Below are positions 6,265 to 14,213 of a DNA stretch of 38,364 bases, piece by piece. This stretch comes from a bacterium 1XD42-1 (GTDB lineage: Bacteria > Bacillota > Clostridia > Oscillospirales > Ruminococcaceae), in NCBI GenBank assembly GCA_003612625.1, contig RAZJ01000027.1, positions 1 through 38,364 on the forward strand. The letters are read 5' to 3'. Made by a program: the position numbers and the translations under genes. The notes beneath the pieces were generated by a model, which did no database searches, was not told the origin of the DNA, and saw only the letters and a program-made list of their open reading frames with translations. Numbering within the stretch: position 1 is the stretch's first letter; every line of letters begins with the position of its first letter.

Positions 6265-7950
6265 TTATATAAAACGAAAACTTGTGACATCAAATACACC
6301 CATATCCGTTATACGAAGCTCTGGAATAACCGGAAGGGCCATAAAGCTTAATGTAATAAATGGGTCAATTCCATCAGAAACACCTGCTTCTCTCGCCTTT
6401 TTGAGCATTTCATCTAATGCCGGGATAAATGTTTCCGCAGGCATAAAGCTCATTAAACCGCCTACCGGAAGCGGTAAGGTCCCTAAAATTTTTCCATCTA
6501 CAGCTAAAGTATATCCGCCTTGTACCCGTTCCAGCTCCTTAGCGGCGGCCAGCATATCCTGGTTATTATCTCCTACGATAATCATATTATGGCTGTCATG
6601 GGCGACTGTGGAACCAACTGCACCATGAAATAGCCCGTAGCCTTCAATTAAGCCTACCCCAATATTTCCGGAAGCATGATGACGTTCAATGACTGCAATT
6701 TTACGCAAACGGCCTGCGGACACCAATCCGGCGGCCAATTCTCCAGATATTTCACTTTTTTTGGTAGAAACCTGCCCTTTTATCAAAGTGATAACAGGCT
6801 GGATTTTATGGTGTGGAAGGCAAAAACTGGATTCTGTCAAGGACGGCAAATTTACTGTTTTTGTAATTTCCTCTAAATTTTCCATATCACTGGATAAGGC
6901 AGGATATTCCGAAACCCGGATTCCATCTTTATACACATCAAACAAATTGAATTGTTCTAAATCGTCTAATATGACCATATCTGCTCGATAACCGGGAGCG
7001 ATTGCACCAATATCTTTTAAACCATAAATTTTTGCTCCATTGATTGTAGCCATCTGAATGGCTTGAACTGGTTCCATCCCCATAGAAACAGCTAATTTCA
7101 CACAGTGCAAGATAGAGCCTTCCTGCCGGATGTCTGCCAAATGCTTATCATCTGTGCAAAAAGCCATACGTGTGGTATCCAGTTTATCCCGCAAAACACC
7201 TTCCAAAATATTTTGCAGGTTTTTACACGCTGAACCTTCCCGGACTAAAACAGCAAGTCCGGCCCGCAATTTTTCTAAAGCCTGGCCATAAACATCATTT
7301 TCATGGTCCGTTTCAATTCCGGCGGCTACATAAGCCTGTAAATCCCGTCCTCTTAATTCTGGAGCATGTCCGTCCACAACACGATTCCGGAAAAGCTCTA
7401 TTTTTTTCATCACTTCTGGATCGCAGCCTGCTACGCCAGGATAATTCATCATCTCCCCAAGACCTAAAACACGGGGCTCCTCCAGAAATGGAAGCATATT
7501 TTCTGAGGTAAAAGGAGATCCGTTGTGCTCAAATGATGTAGCTGGGACGCAGGATGGAAGCTGAACATAATAATTCATCGGACAGGATTTGGAAGAATCC
7601 AACATAAAACGGATTCCCATAGCACCGGAAACATTTGCGATTTCATGAGGATCTGTAATCAGGGTTGTAACACCTTTCCGGGCTGCTTCAGCACAATAAA
7701 CGGATGGAACCACCATAGAAGATTCCACATGACAATGGGCGTCTAAAAAACCTGGTGCAACATAACGGCCTTTTAAATCTATTATTTTTTTGCCTTGACT
7801 GTAATCACCGACTCCGGCAATATATCCGTTAGAAACTGCGATATTTCCGTCTAGTATTTCTTTGGAAAAAACGTTAATTACCTTAGCATTTTTCAGTACT
7901 AAGTCAGGTTCTTTTTGTCCCAATGCAGTTTGAATCAGTTCTTCACGCAT
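6265..7950 (-). CDS. ade: Adenine deaminase (adenine aminohydrolase)
   Basis: 561 aa, the normal length of bacterial Ade. It converts adenine to hypoxanthine and ammonia in purine salvage, in the cytoplasm. The amidohydrolase metal motif HCHVESS (H72, H74) lies in the APGFLDAHCH context, followed by TDPHEIANVSG, the Ade-typical FCTDDKH segment, and the C-terminal region with HDSHN and a PAETFIPAL-like stretch. AAAGGAG about 9 bases upstream supports the start. It stands alone between convergent terminator 6238-6263 and a long AT-rich upstream gap. I looked for a purine riboswitch upstream and did not find one. This is a housekeeping metabolic enzyme, unusual for a 38-kb plasmid. Confidence 0.97.
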   Translation of the reverse strand: MREELIQTALGQKEPDLVLKNAKVINVFSKEILDGNIAVSNGYIAGVGDYSQGKKIIDLKGRYVAPGFLDAHCHVESSMVVPSVYCAEAARKGVTTLITDPHEIANVSGAMGIRFMLDSSKSCPMNYYVQLPSCVPATSFEHNGSPFTSENMLPFLEEPRVLGLGEMMNYPGVAGCDPEVMKKIELFRNRVVDGHAPELRGRDLQAYVAAGIETDHENDVYGQALEKLRAGLAVLVREGSACKNLQNILEGVLRDKLDTTRMAFCTDDKHLADIRQEGSILHCVKLAVSMGMEPVQAIQMATINGAKIYGLKDIGAIAPGYRADMVILDDLEQFNLFDVYKDGIRVSEYPALSSDMENLEEITKTVNLPSLTESSFCLPHHKIQPVITLIKGQVSTKKSEISGELAAGLVSAGRLRKIAVIERHHASGNIGVGLIEGYGLFHGAVGSTVAHDSHNMIIVGDNNQDMLAAAKELERVQGGYTLAVDGKILGTLPLPVGGLMSFMPAETFIPALDEMLKKAREAGVSDGIDPFITLSFMALPVIPELRITDMGVFDVTSFRFI

Positions 7951-8172
7951 TATAAAACAGCTCCTTTATTTTTGCAGTAGGCAAAAAATATTTTTAAATA
8001 TAACCTAATCATATCAAAAAAAGCTTCTAACGAACAGCCTTAAACCATATAAATATGTTCTAATAAACAATTTTTTACAACTTATTTTGTAAAATAATGA
8101 TATTGTTATTTATAAAATAAAAGGCTAAAATTATTTTTATAAGCTAATAATTGATTATGATGGGAGGATGAC
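7951..8172. other. AT-rich intergenic region between ade and a secreted protein gene
   Basis: No gene is visible. On the plus strand TTGTAA (8087-8092) and TATAAA (8111-8116), with an 18-bp spacer, make a weak promoter for the gene at 8173. I could not recognise a convincing minus-strand promoter for ade or a known riboswitch. Confidence 0.4.
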
Positions 8173-8586
8173 ATGGCTTTAAAATTATTCAATAAATTTG
8201 TTGTATTTGTAACGATGTCTTTATTAGTTTTATTGACATTCGCTTTATCAGTATCAGCCACTGAAATTGATCAGGAGCAAGTTGATAGTTTGGATTCGGA
8301 TATTGTAATTGCTTATGAAATTCCCGGCAATCCTGAAAAAATCGATTATATCGGGGTAATTCCGGATATGGTTCCTTGTCTTGCGTATATTGAGCCTGAC
8401 GAGATAAATCTTTATGACCGGGAACAAATGGACTACAACGTTCAATCGTATTTCCGGGCAATTTTAAAAATGTACAAAATCCCCGCGCCTGACAGCTATT
8501 CATATACTGTAATTTACAAAACAGATCTACAAAAATCCTATTCTGATATTATCTATAATTCATATACTAAAAAATCTCTTACATAA
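8173..8586 (+). CDS. Small secreted protein of unknown function
   Basis: 137 aa. The signal peptide is at residues 1-29 (KLFNKF, long hydrophobic core, SVSATE). The mature part is acidic at first (Asp/Glu-rich, residues 30-100) and Tyr/Ser-rich at the end; it has a single Cys and no recognisable domain. GGGAGG 5 bases before the ATG supports the start. It has its own weak promoter and a strong terminator at 8607-8650, so it is a single-gene unit. Base composition is AT-rich compared with neighbours. Confidence 0.75.
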   Translation: MALKLFNKFVVFVTMSLLVLLTFALSVSATEIDQEQVDSLDSDIVIAYEIPGNPEKIDYIGVIPDMVPCLAYIEPDEINLYDREQMDYNVQSYFRAILKMYKIPAPDSYSYTVIYKTDLQKSYSDIIYNSYTKKSLT

Positions 8587-8606
8587 TACTCTAATTTTAT
8601 GGTGTC

Positions 8607-8650
8607 AAAACACTCATTCTTGTTAATAAAACGGGAGTGGGTGTTTTTTA
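8607..8650 (+). terminator. Intrinsic terminator of the small secreted protein
   Basis: AAAACACTCATTC (8607-8619) pairs with GAGTGGGTGTTTT (starting 8635) through two G-T pairs and is followed by a T-run. Confidence 0.85.
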
Positions 8651-8711
8651 ATATATTTATAAAATCCTCTGTAAGCTTGAAAAACGGCCTTAAATGGCAT
8701 TTTGATTTCAA

Positions 8712-8786
8712 GTTGATAGTTTTATGTTTTTGAATGAAAAGCTTGTTTACGGGCCTGTTAGCCGCCTTAGAATCGAATATGTTATA
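8712..8786 (+). repeat. Diverged dispersed repeat, copy 1
   Basis: The 36 bases starting at 8747 (GTTTACGGG... to ...GAATAT) match 28 of 36 positions with a segment starting near 31570, most changes being transitions. Weaker similarity extends about 35 bases upstream. It overlaps the promoter region of the radical SAM gene. The nature of the repeat is unknown. Confidence 0.4.
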
Positions 8787-8788
8787 AT
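8778..8788 (+). promoter_or_regulatory. Extended -10 promoter of the radical SAM gene
   Basis: TG at 8780-8781, one base, TATAAT at 8783-8788 (extended -10 element), 25 bases before the ATG at 8814. No good -35 is present. The -10 lies at the end of the dispersed repeat copy. Confidence 0.6.
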
Positions 8789-8813
8789 ACCAAAAACTTT
8801 CTTGGAGGAAAAG

Positions 8814-9752
8814 ATGAAGAAACAAAATGATTTTCCATATTCAGACAGCAACAAGCGGTATCATACGTATGATTACGCTATGCGGAAACAATTTGGAAAG
8901 AAAATGGCTCGGGTTTGTCTGGATGGCGGCATGAGCTGTCCGAATCTGGATGGGAAAAAAGGAACAGGAGGCTGCATTTATTGTTTAAATGGCAGCAAAG
9001 CGCCAGAAGGAAATACCGAGCTTTCTATAACGGATCAGCTTCGCCAGGGAATGGCTTTGATGCAAAAAAAATGGCCCCAAGCGGGGTTTATTGCCTATTT
9101 TCAAGCCCACACCAACACATATGCCCCCGTAGAGCGGCTTAAATGCCTTTATAACGAAGCTTTGGCTGTAAAAAGTATAGAAGGACTTGCAATAGCAACC
9201 CGGCCTGACTGCCTTTCTGATGGGGTCTGTGAGCTATTGGAGTATTTTTCTAAAAAAACTTATTTTACCGTAGAGTTGGGCCTGCAAACTGTACATGATG
9301 AAACAGGAGCTTGTATTAACCGGTGCCATACTTGGGAAGATTTTTTGTTGGGCTATGAAAAGTTGCAGAAAAGAGGAATTTTGACAGGGATTCATCTGAT
9401 TGACGGATTGCCGGGAGAATCTCCGGATATGATGATAGAATCTGCCCGGAAAATAGGTATGCTGCGCCCTTATCTTGTCAAGCTGCACCTGCTATATGTA
9501 GAAAAGGGGACTGTTTTAAGCGGCTGGTATTTAGACGGAAAATATATTCCTATGGAACGGGATGCTTTTATTCAGACTGTTTGCAGCCAGCTGGAAGTTC
9601 TTCCACCTGATACGATTATTGGAAGATTGACTGGGGACGGGGAAGCACAAACTTTAATTGCACCTCAATGGAGCCGGAAAAAGCTTTGCGTACTGAATGA
9701 TGTTGACAAAGAATTTATAAAACGGGATAGCTGGCAAGGTAAATTTTATTGA
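8814..9752 (+). CDS. YhcC/YtqA-type radical SAM protein (TIGR01212-like)
   Basis: 312 aa. It carries an iron-sulfur cluster motif CX11CX2C (C42, C54, C57, in SCPNLDGKKGTGGCIYC), typical of the YhcC/YtqA family and unlike the usual CX3CX2C. Further family features are YFQAHTNTYAP, IATRPDCLSD, ELGLQTVHD and the C-terminal RLTGDGEA. Family members are thought to be tRNA- or protein-acting radical SAM enzymes; the exact reaction is not established here. The start at 8814 is preferred over an upstream ATG at 8724 because GGAGG lies 5 bases before it and the -10 element lies between the two. The gene is convergent with initiator gene 1, only 13 bases apart with no terminator. Confidence 0.92.
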   Translation: MKKQNDFPYSDSNKRYHTYDYAMRKQFGKKMARVCLDGGMSCPNLDGKKGTGGCIYCLNGSKAPEGNTELSITDQLRQGMALMQKKWPQAGFIAYFQAHTNTYAPVERLKCLYNEALAVKSIEGLAIATRPDCLSDGVCELLEYFSKKTYFTVELGLQTVHDETGACINRCHTWEDFLLGYEKLQKRGILTGIHLIDGLPGESPDMMIESARKIGMLRPYLVKLHLLYVEKGTVLSGWYLDGKYIPMERDAFIQTVCSQLEVLPPDTIIGRLTGDGEAQTLIAPQWSRKKLCVLNDVDKEFIKRDSWQGKFY

Positions 9753-9765
9753 TTTACTTTGTTTT

Positions 9766-10581
9766 CTATATCTTTTCGCCGCAGGTTTTTTCAAGCAATG
9801 AGATTTGTTCTGGGTTGATGATCTCGTCAATTCTGGCCCATGTTTGCATTCGGTCCTGCATGTTTTTTTTGATTTGGATAGAAAAGTTGATTTTTGCATA
9901 TCTGCGGCTTTCTTTGATGAGTTCATATGCGATGGCTAAATCTGAAAATTCATTCATCTCACGTACTGCTATATCAAGGACATATCTTTTGAAATCTGGA
10001 AAGCGGGTATAATTTTCGGCAGAAAGGGTACGTTTTAAATCTTCTATATCGAATATTTTATTTTTCTTATAGGCATAACTTTTCAGGATTTCATATAAAC
10101 GGATGCTGTATTGGCTTCTCATAGCAAGGGTATAAAGAAGTTCATAAGAGGTGAAATGCCTTTGGAGATGAATCAGGTAAGGCTTCATCATGTCGTCTAT
10201 TTTTATTTTGATAGAACCATTGTTTTTGTTTATCGTGATTTTATCGATCCATGAAAGTGTAGTTTCTGATCCATCTTCCAGAGTAATCCATATACTTTTA
10301 TCTCTTAAAGATTTTAGAGTTTGTTTGATGTTTTTATAGTTTTGTCCGTTATTAAGGTCGATCCCACAAATTTTACAAAAGTCCCGGATTTCAAAGATAT
10401 ATTCTTTCAGTTCTGTGTCTTCTGGTTTAACTTTGCTGATTAGATATAATATAATTTTTTGTTCTTGTAAGGAAAGATTAAAACGGGATTTTTGGATCAG
10501 GTCATTTGATTTTACAACCTTGTAATTTCTTAATTCCATCATTTTTCGTTGGGGAGTATTTTTTATATCTTTGGCTGGCAT
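9766..10581 (-). CDS. Rep_3 family replication initiator (initiator 1)
   Basis: 271 aa from the ATG at 10581. It has the two winged-helix organisation of Rep_3/RepB initiators, with conserved stretches YKVVKSNDLIQ, LSLQEQKIILYLIS, FCKICGI, SQYSIRLYEILKSYA and IKESRRYAKI. Such proteins bind iterons as monomers to open the origin and, as dimers, repress their own promoter. An AAGGTG SD before the ATG at 10581 and a promoter at 10619-10647 overlapping longer in-frame starts (10620, 10647) fix the start. The iterons at 10791-10910 lie upstream. It is clearly a paralogue of initiator 2 (27087-27848), with about half of positions shared by eye. Confidence 0.93.
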   Translation of the reverse strand: MPAKDIKNTPQRKMMELRNYKVVKSNDLIQKSRFNLSLQEQKIILYLISKVKPEDTELKEYIFEIRDFCKICGIDLNNGQNYKNIKQTLKSLRDKSIWITLEDGSETTLSWIDKITINKNNGSIKIKIDDMMKPYLIHLQRHFTSYELLYTLAMRSQYSIRLYEILKSYAYKKNKIFDIEDLKRTLSAENYTRFPDFKRYVLDIAVREMNEFSDLAIAYELIKESRRYAKINFSIQIKKNMQDRMQTWARIDEIINPEQISLLEKTCGEKI

Positions 10582-10618
10582 GGGAGCACCTTCTTTGGAT
10601 TTTTTATGGAATAAGGGC

Positions 10619-10647
10619 ATTGTATCATTTTTATATGAGCTTGTCAA
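10619..10647 (-). promoter_or_regulatory. Sigma-A promoter of initiator gene 1
   Basis: TTGACA (10647-10642), a 17-bp spacer, TACAAT (10624-10619) on the minus strand, 38 bases before the ATG. An inverted repeat ATCATG-N7-CATGAT at 10654-10672 just upstream of the -35 may be a regulatory site. Confidence 0.85.
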
Positions 10648-10700
10648 TTTTTTATCATGTTTATAGCATGATTGCCGTTCTTTTTTTTTGAGGGATTAAA

Positions 10701-10750
10701 AAACGGCCTTTCTATTTATATATATTTATATATATTTATATATATTTAGG
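10701..10750. repeat. AT-rich direct repeats in origin 1
   Basis: Several head-to-tail copies of TATTTATATA separate initiator gene 1 from its iterons. Such low-stability DNA near iterons fits an unwinding element. Confidence 0.6.
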
Positions 10751-10751
10751 G

Positions 10752-10786
10752 ACCCCGTAAACCCGCATAAACACGGGGTTTTTTCT
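10752..10786 (+). terminator. Intrinsic terminator inside origin 1, plus orientation
   Basis: ACCCCGT (10752-10758) and ACGGGGT with a 14-base loop, followed by six T. It would stop plus-strand transcripts, including antisense RNA coming from initiator gene 1, before the iterons. Confidence 0.75.
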
Positions 10787-10790
10787 GTTT

Positions 10791-10910
10791 AAATGTGAGT
10801 TTTTATACGTTGAAATGTGAGTTTTGATACGTTGAAATGTGAGTTTTGATACGTTTAAAGGTGAGTTTTGATACGATCTGATTTTTTTAAATGTGAGATT
10901 TAGTACAGAA
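10791..10910. repeat. Iteron array of origin 1 (five 22-bp iterons)
   Basis: Four tandem 22-bp units start at 10791, 10813, 10835 and 10857, with core GTGAGTTTTGATACG. After a 10-base gap a fifth degenerate unit starts at 10889. The 22-bp spacing is two helical turns, placing every site on the same DNA face, as in plasmid iterons. They lie upstream of the Rep_3 gene and set replication initiation and copy number. Confidence 0.93.
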
Positions 10911-11052
10911 AAAGGCGGTTTTTGGGGTGTAAAATCGTTGAAAACTTTTTATATAAAAATTATATATTGTTGATAAAATTGTTTAATAAATTATACAATT
11001 TTAACCCTACTAATAAGTAGGAAATAAAAGCTTTTTTCATGTCCAAAATCCT
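10911..11052. other. AT-rich flank of origin 1
   Basis: No gene. AT-rich DNA at 10936-11004 beyond the iterons (candidate unwinding region) and an inverted repeat CCTACT-AATA-AGTAGG at 11006-11021. I see no exact DnaA box. Confidence 0.5.
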
Positions 11053-11060
11053 TTGGATTT

Positions 11061-11070
11061 ATGTTATAAT
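11061..11070 (+). promoter_or_regulatory. Extended -10 promoter of the beta-CASP hydrolase gene
   Basis: TG, one base, TATAAT at 11065-11070, about 90 bases before the ATG at 11161. No clear -35. The leader between holds no recognised element. Confidence 0.55.
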
Positions 11071-11160
11071 GAAAGTAAAAGCAAGGGAAAATCTGCTGTA
11101 TTTTTTACGGGAGTATGGCAGATAAGAACTGCGGATGAAATATGGACGGGAGGCCCAAAT

Positions 11161-12756
11161 ATGAAATTATCATTTCTTGGCGCGGCTCATGAAGTGACAG
11201 GAAGCTGTCATTATCTTCAAGCCTGCGGGAAAAAAATCTTAATTGACTGCGGTATGCAGCAAGGCCCGGATGAATATGAACGTCAGGAGCTTCCGGTTAC
11301 GCCGGGGGAAATTGACTATGTTTTATTAACCCATGCCCATATTGACCATTCTGGAAGAATTCCTTTGCTTGCAAAGTATGGATTCCGGGGCAGTGTATGT
11401 GCAACAGAAGCAACAGGGGATTTATGTGCAATTATGCTGCGGGATTCGGCTCATATCCAGGAATTTGAAGCGGAATGGAAAAATCGGAAAGGAAAAAGAG
11501 CTGGCCGAGATCCCATTGAGCCAATGTATACAATGGAAGACGCAGAAAAAGCGATTTCTTTATTTATGCCATGCTCTTATGGGAAAACCGTACATCTTGA
11601 GGAAGGAATTTCCATAAGGTTTACAGATGTAGGTCATTTAATGGGAAGTGCTTCTATTGAAGTATGGGTAACTGAAAATGGAATTACGAAGAAAATCGCT
11701 TTTTCCGGGGATGTTGGAAATTTGAATCAGCCTTTGATCAACGATCCAAGCTATCTGATGGGGGCAGATTATATTGTAATTGAGTCTACTTATGGAACCC
11801 GTACCCATCAGAAACCGCCGGACTATTGTGAAGCCCTGGCAGAGATTATCCAAAGGACTTTTGACCGGGGTGGGAATGTTGTTATCCCGTCTTTTGCAGT
11901 TGGGCGGACCCAGGAGCTGCTTTATTTTATCCGGGAAATTAAAGAACGGCAGATTATTACGGGACATCCCAATTTCCCGGTTTATGTGGACAGCCCTCTT
12001 GCGATTGAAGCGACCCAGATTTTTGACAGGAACCGGGAAAATTATGATTTTGAAGCGATAGAACTGCTGCGTCGTGGAATCAATCCTATTCAATTTCCGA
12101 ATTTAATCACGGCTGTTACCAGTGAAGAATCGAAAAATATCAATTTTGATACTACACCGAAAGTTATTATTTCCGCGTCAGGCATGTGTGAAGCAGGGCG
12201 GATTAAACACCATTTAAAGCATAACCTTTGGCGGGAAGAATGTACTATTGTCTTTGTAGGCTATCAGGCCCACGGCACAACAGGCCGTCTGATTGTAGAA
12301 GGAGCCCCCTCTGTTAAGCTTTTTGGGGAGTCTATTGATGTAAATGCAGAAGTTGTCAGGCTGGAAGGGTTAAGCGGCCATGCGGATCAGCCTGGTTTGC
12401 TGCGGTGGCTGGATTCCTTCACATACCCGCCGGAGCATATTTTTGTTGTCCATGGAGAAGCATCTATTTGCGATACCTTTTCCCAGATTCTTGCAGATCG
12501 GTACCATGTCCCTGTGACAGCGCCGGATTTTGGAGAAGAATATGATCTGCTGCATAATGTAAAGATCCGGGACGGCATCCGGCGTCCAGAGGTGCAAACG
12601 AAATCTTCCAGCCTGCCTACTGGCGTTTTTGGACGCCTTATTGCGGCAGGAAAACGGCTTATGGTGGTTATTGAGCACAACCGCGGCGGAGCCAATAAAG
12701 ATTTAGCCCGTTTTGCAGACCAAATCAATGCACTATGTGAAAAATGGAACCGTTAA
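11161..12756 (+). CDS. Beta-CASP metallo-beta-lactamase-fold hydrolase (RNA-processing type)
   Basis: 531 aa. The N-terminal metallo-beta-lactamase fold has THAHIDHSG (H58, H60, D62, H63), followed by GHLMGSASIE and FSGDVG. The beta-CASP insert and the RNA-metallo-hydrolase motifs SASGMCEAGRIKHHL and LSGHADQ follow. This is the CPSF73/YSH1-like bacterial group (COG1236), whose members cut RNA with two zinc ions; the bacterial role is poorly defined. The start at 11161 is chosen over an upstream in-frame start at 11053 because GGGAGG lies 7 bases before it and the -10 promoter overlaps the longer form. It is a single-gene unit beside origin 1 and complete. Confidence 0.93.
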   Translation: MKLSFLGAAHEVTGSCHYLQACGKKILIDCGMQQGPDEYERQELPVTPGEIDYVLLTHAHIDHSGRIPLLAKYGFRGSVCATEATGDLCAIMLRDSAHIQEFEAEWKNRKGKRAGRDPIEPMYTMEDAEKAISLFMPCSYGKTVHLEEGISIRFTDVGHLMGSASIEVWVTENGITKKIAFSGDVGNLNQPLINDPSYLMGADYIVIESTYGTRTHQKPPDYCEALAEIIQRTFDRGGNVVIPSFAVGRTQELLYFIREIKERQIITGHPNFPVYVDSPLAIEATQIFDRNRENYDFEAIELLRRGINPIQFPNLITAVTSEESKNINFDTTPKVIISASGMCEAGRIKHHLKHNLWREECTIVFVGYQAHGTTGRLIVEGAPSVKLFGESIDVNAEVVRLEGLSGHADQPGLLRWLDSFTYPPEHIFVVHGEASICDTFSQILADRYHVPVTAPDFGEEYDLLHNVKIRDGIRRPEVQTKSSSLPTGVFGRLIAAGKRLMVVIEHNRGGANKDLARFADQINALCEKWNR

Positions 12757-12771
12757 ATTAAAAAAATGAAC

Positions 12772-12813
12772 AAAAAAAGGGGAAGCGCCGGATATTTAGT
12801 GCGTTTCCCCTTT
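12772..12813 (-). terminator. Intrinsic terminator of the Rrf2 gene
   Basis: On the minus strand AAAGGGGAAACGC pairs with GCGCTTCCCCTTT, followed by seven T. The stem contains the last codons and the loop the stop codon of the regulator gene. On the plus strand it has only a short T-run and would be a weak terminator for the convergent hydrolase gene. Confidence 0.8.
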
Positions 12814-13221
12814 GGATTCTCCATATAAAATTTCGTGAATGGAATGACGTTCTAATTCATGATCCAGAGTGCCTTGGATCCGTACAAGTTCTTCATGGAC
12901 TTGGCAAGGCTTATGGTATTTTTCGCGCCAAGTACACTGGTAATTGTCCTGGATGCAGGCATTCACTACGCCTTTTTCGCCGATAGCGTGCATAATGTCC
13001 AACAAGCTGACGTCATGCAGATCCTTATCCAGCTTATAGCCTCCAGCCGCCCCCCGGATAATTTGAATCAATCCGGCATTTGATAATTTTTTCAAGATTT
13101 TGTAAGCGAATTGTGTTGGAATTGCTTCCTCACCACAAATTTCCTTTACGGTTTTAAGGCTTCCATGAGATAATGCTCGCATAATCCGTACTGCATAATC
13201 TGATTCCCGGGTCATTGTCAT
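12796..13221 (-). CDS. Rrf2 family transcriptional regulator
   Basis: 141 aa. An N-terminal winged helix (residues 1-65, with TRESDYAVRIMRAL and the wing GAAGGYKL) is followed by the family's regulatory region with three Cys, C89, C96 and C106, in the positions where IscR/NsrR-type members hold an iron-sulfur cluster. It may therefore sense iron-sulfur, redox or nitrosative state; the ligand is not proven. The start at 13221 is preferred over 13233 because AGGAGGTG is 9 bases from it and only 1 from the other. It is alone in its transcript with a strong promoter; no obvious target operon lies nearby, so it could be autoregulatory or act on the host chromosome. Confidence 0.9.
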   Translation of the reverse strand: MTMTRESDYAVRIMRALSHGSLKTVKEICGEEAIPTQFAYKILKKLSNAGLIQIIRGAAGGYKLDKDLHDVSLLDIMHAIGEKGVVNACIQDNYQCTWREKYHKPCQVHEELVRIQGTLDHELERHSIHEILYGESKGETH

Positions 13222-13271
13222 AGATCCATGCACCTCCTCGTAAAAAGATTCCTATAACTGGTAATAAGTCC

Positions 13272-13300
13272 AGAATAACATTCACGAGGTTTTTTGTCAA
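13272..13300 (-). promoter_or_regulatory. Sigma-A promoter of the Rrf2 gene
   Basis: TTGACA (13300-13295), a 17-bp spacer, TATTCT (13277-13272) on the minus strand. A CTGG-N8-CCAG inverted element lies just downstream at about 13258-13273 and is a candidate operator. Confidence 0.8.
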
Positions 13301-13388
13301 TCTTTTCCTAAATATTCTGTAATATATCACAATAATTCTAAAATACAACTAGTGATTGCGGTATTTTTTATCCATATCAGGAAAAAAA

Positions 13389-14213
13389 TTACTGAAATAA
13401 TGCTTTTGCTAATCCCAGCCATTCCCGGACCCAATAACAGGGGATTACATTCCAGGAAGTGGATGCTGGCAATGCGCTGGGTTTCAACCCGTTTTTTCGT
13501 GAAAAAATCTGGCTCCGAAGCTGGTGAAAGCCATCTGTTGCTAATGCAATTTCAGTAGGTAAACCATTATCCCGAATGATTTGAGCCGAAAAAGTGAGGT
13601 TTTCTGCTGTGGAAGTGGATTTTTCCTCCAGAAAAATCCGTTCCTGTGAAATTTTATGGTCATAAAGATATTGGGCCATAACCTTGGCTTCACTGTAAGG
13701 ATCTCCGGCAGATTGACCGCCGGAACAAACAACAACACTTTCCGGGTTGGCTTCTAAGTATTTCAGGGCTGTGTTCAGCCTGCGCTGAAGCATGGGAGAA
13801 GGCTGGCTTCCATAAACTTTGCAGCCCAACACAATTACAGTAGCGTTTTCCGGCGGTGTATTCCAGATTGCCGCAGCCATTGCAATACTAAGCCCTGTCC
13901 CAACAGCAGCTCCCAGCGCAAGACATGCCGCCAAAGAAATCCGGAGTTTTTTCCACCAGGAAGGAACGGGAGGACGCCGGTGGTCGCTTACTTCATGGAG
14001 GCGCCGGGGAACCCGTCCCCAGCCGTCAAACCGGTCCCAAAGGATAGGCAGGGCCATTGCCGTACCGCCAAATGCCAATAAAGCTGCGGATCCAAGATTG
14101 AAAACAAGGGAAGGAAGGGAAAGCAATCCCAGGGAAAAGGAGGCAGCACCTCCCCAGAAGGACAAGGAACGGGCTGTTTTTCCCATCCAAGAATGCTGTC
14201 TTTTTTGTATCAT
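13389..14213 (-). CDS. YdcF/DUF218-like membrane protein
   Basis: 274 aa. The N-terminal third has about three hydrophobic segments (roughly residues 15-32, 35-55 and 90-118). The DUF218 (YdcF-like) domain follows, with VIVLGCKVYG, PSPMLQRRL, VVCSGGQSAGDPYSEA and the EEKSTSTAEN signature. Members include the E. coli ElyC/SanA group linked to envelope maintenance; the biochemical activity is unsettled. The ATG at 14213 overlaps the stop of the ABC-F gene by four bases (ATGA), and AAGGA lies 4 bases before, so translation is coupled. It is the third gene of the DUF1015/ABC-F/YdcF operon. A longer in-frame start at 14249 would run far into the ABC-F gene and is rejected. Confidence 0.9.
   Translation of the reverse strand: MIQKRQHSWMGKTARSLSFWGGAASFSLGLLSLPSLVFNLGSAALLAFGGTAMALPILWDRFDGWGRVPRRLHEVSDHRRPPVPSWWKKLRISLAACLALGAAVGTGLSIAMAAAIWNTPPENATVIVLGCKVYGSQPSPMLQRRLNTALKYLEANPESVVVCSGGQSAGDPYSEAKVMAQYLYDHKISQERIFLEEKSTSTAENLTFSAQIIRDNGLPTEIALATDGFHQLRSQIFSRKNGLKPSALPASTSWNVIPCYWVREWLGLAKALFQ

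Noticed and set aside
7951-8172. Purine riboswitch before adenine deaminase
   Set aside because: A TATATGGTTTAAGG stretch is only superficially similar; the conserved loops of the purine aptamer are absent.
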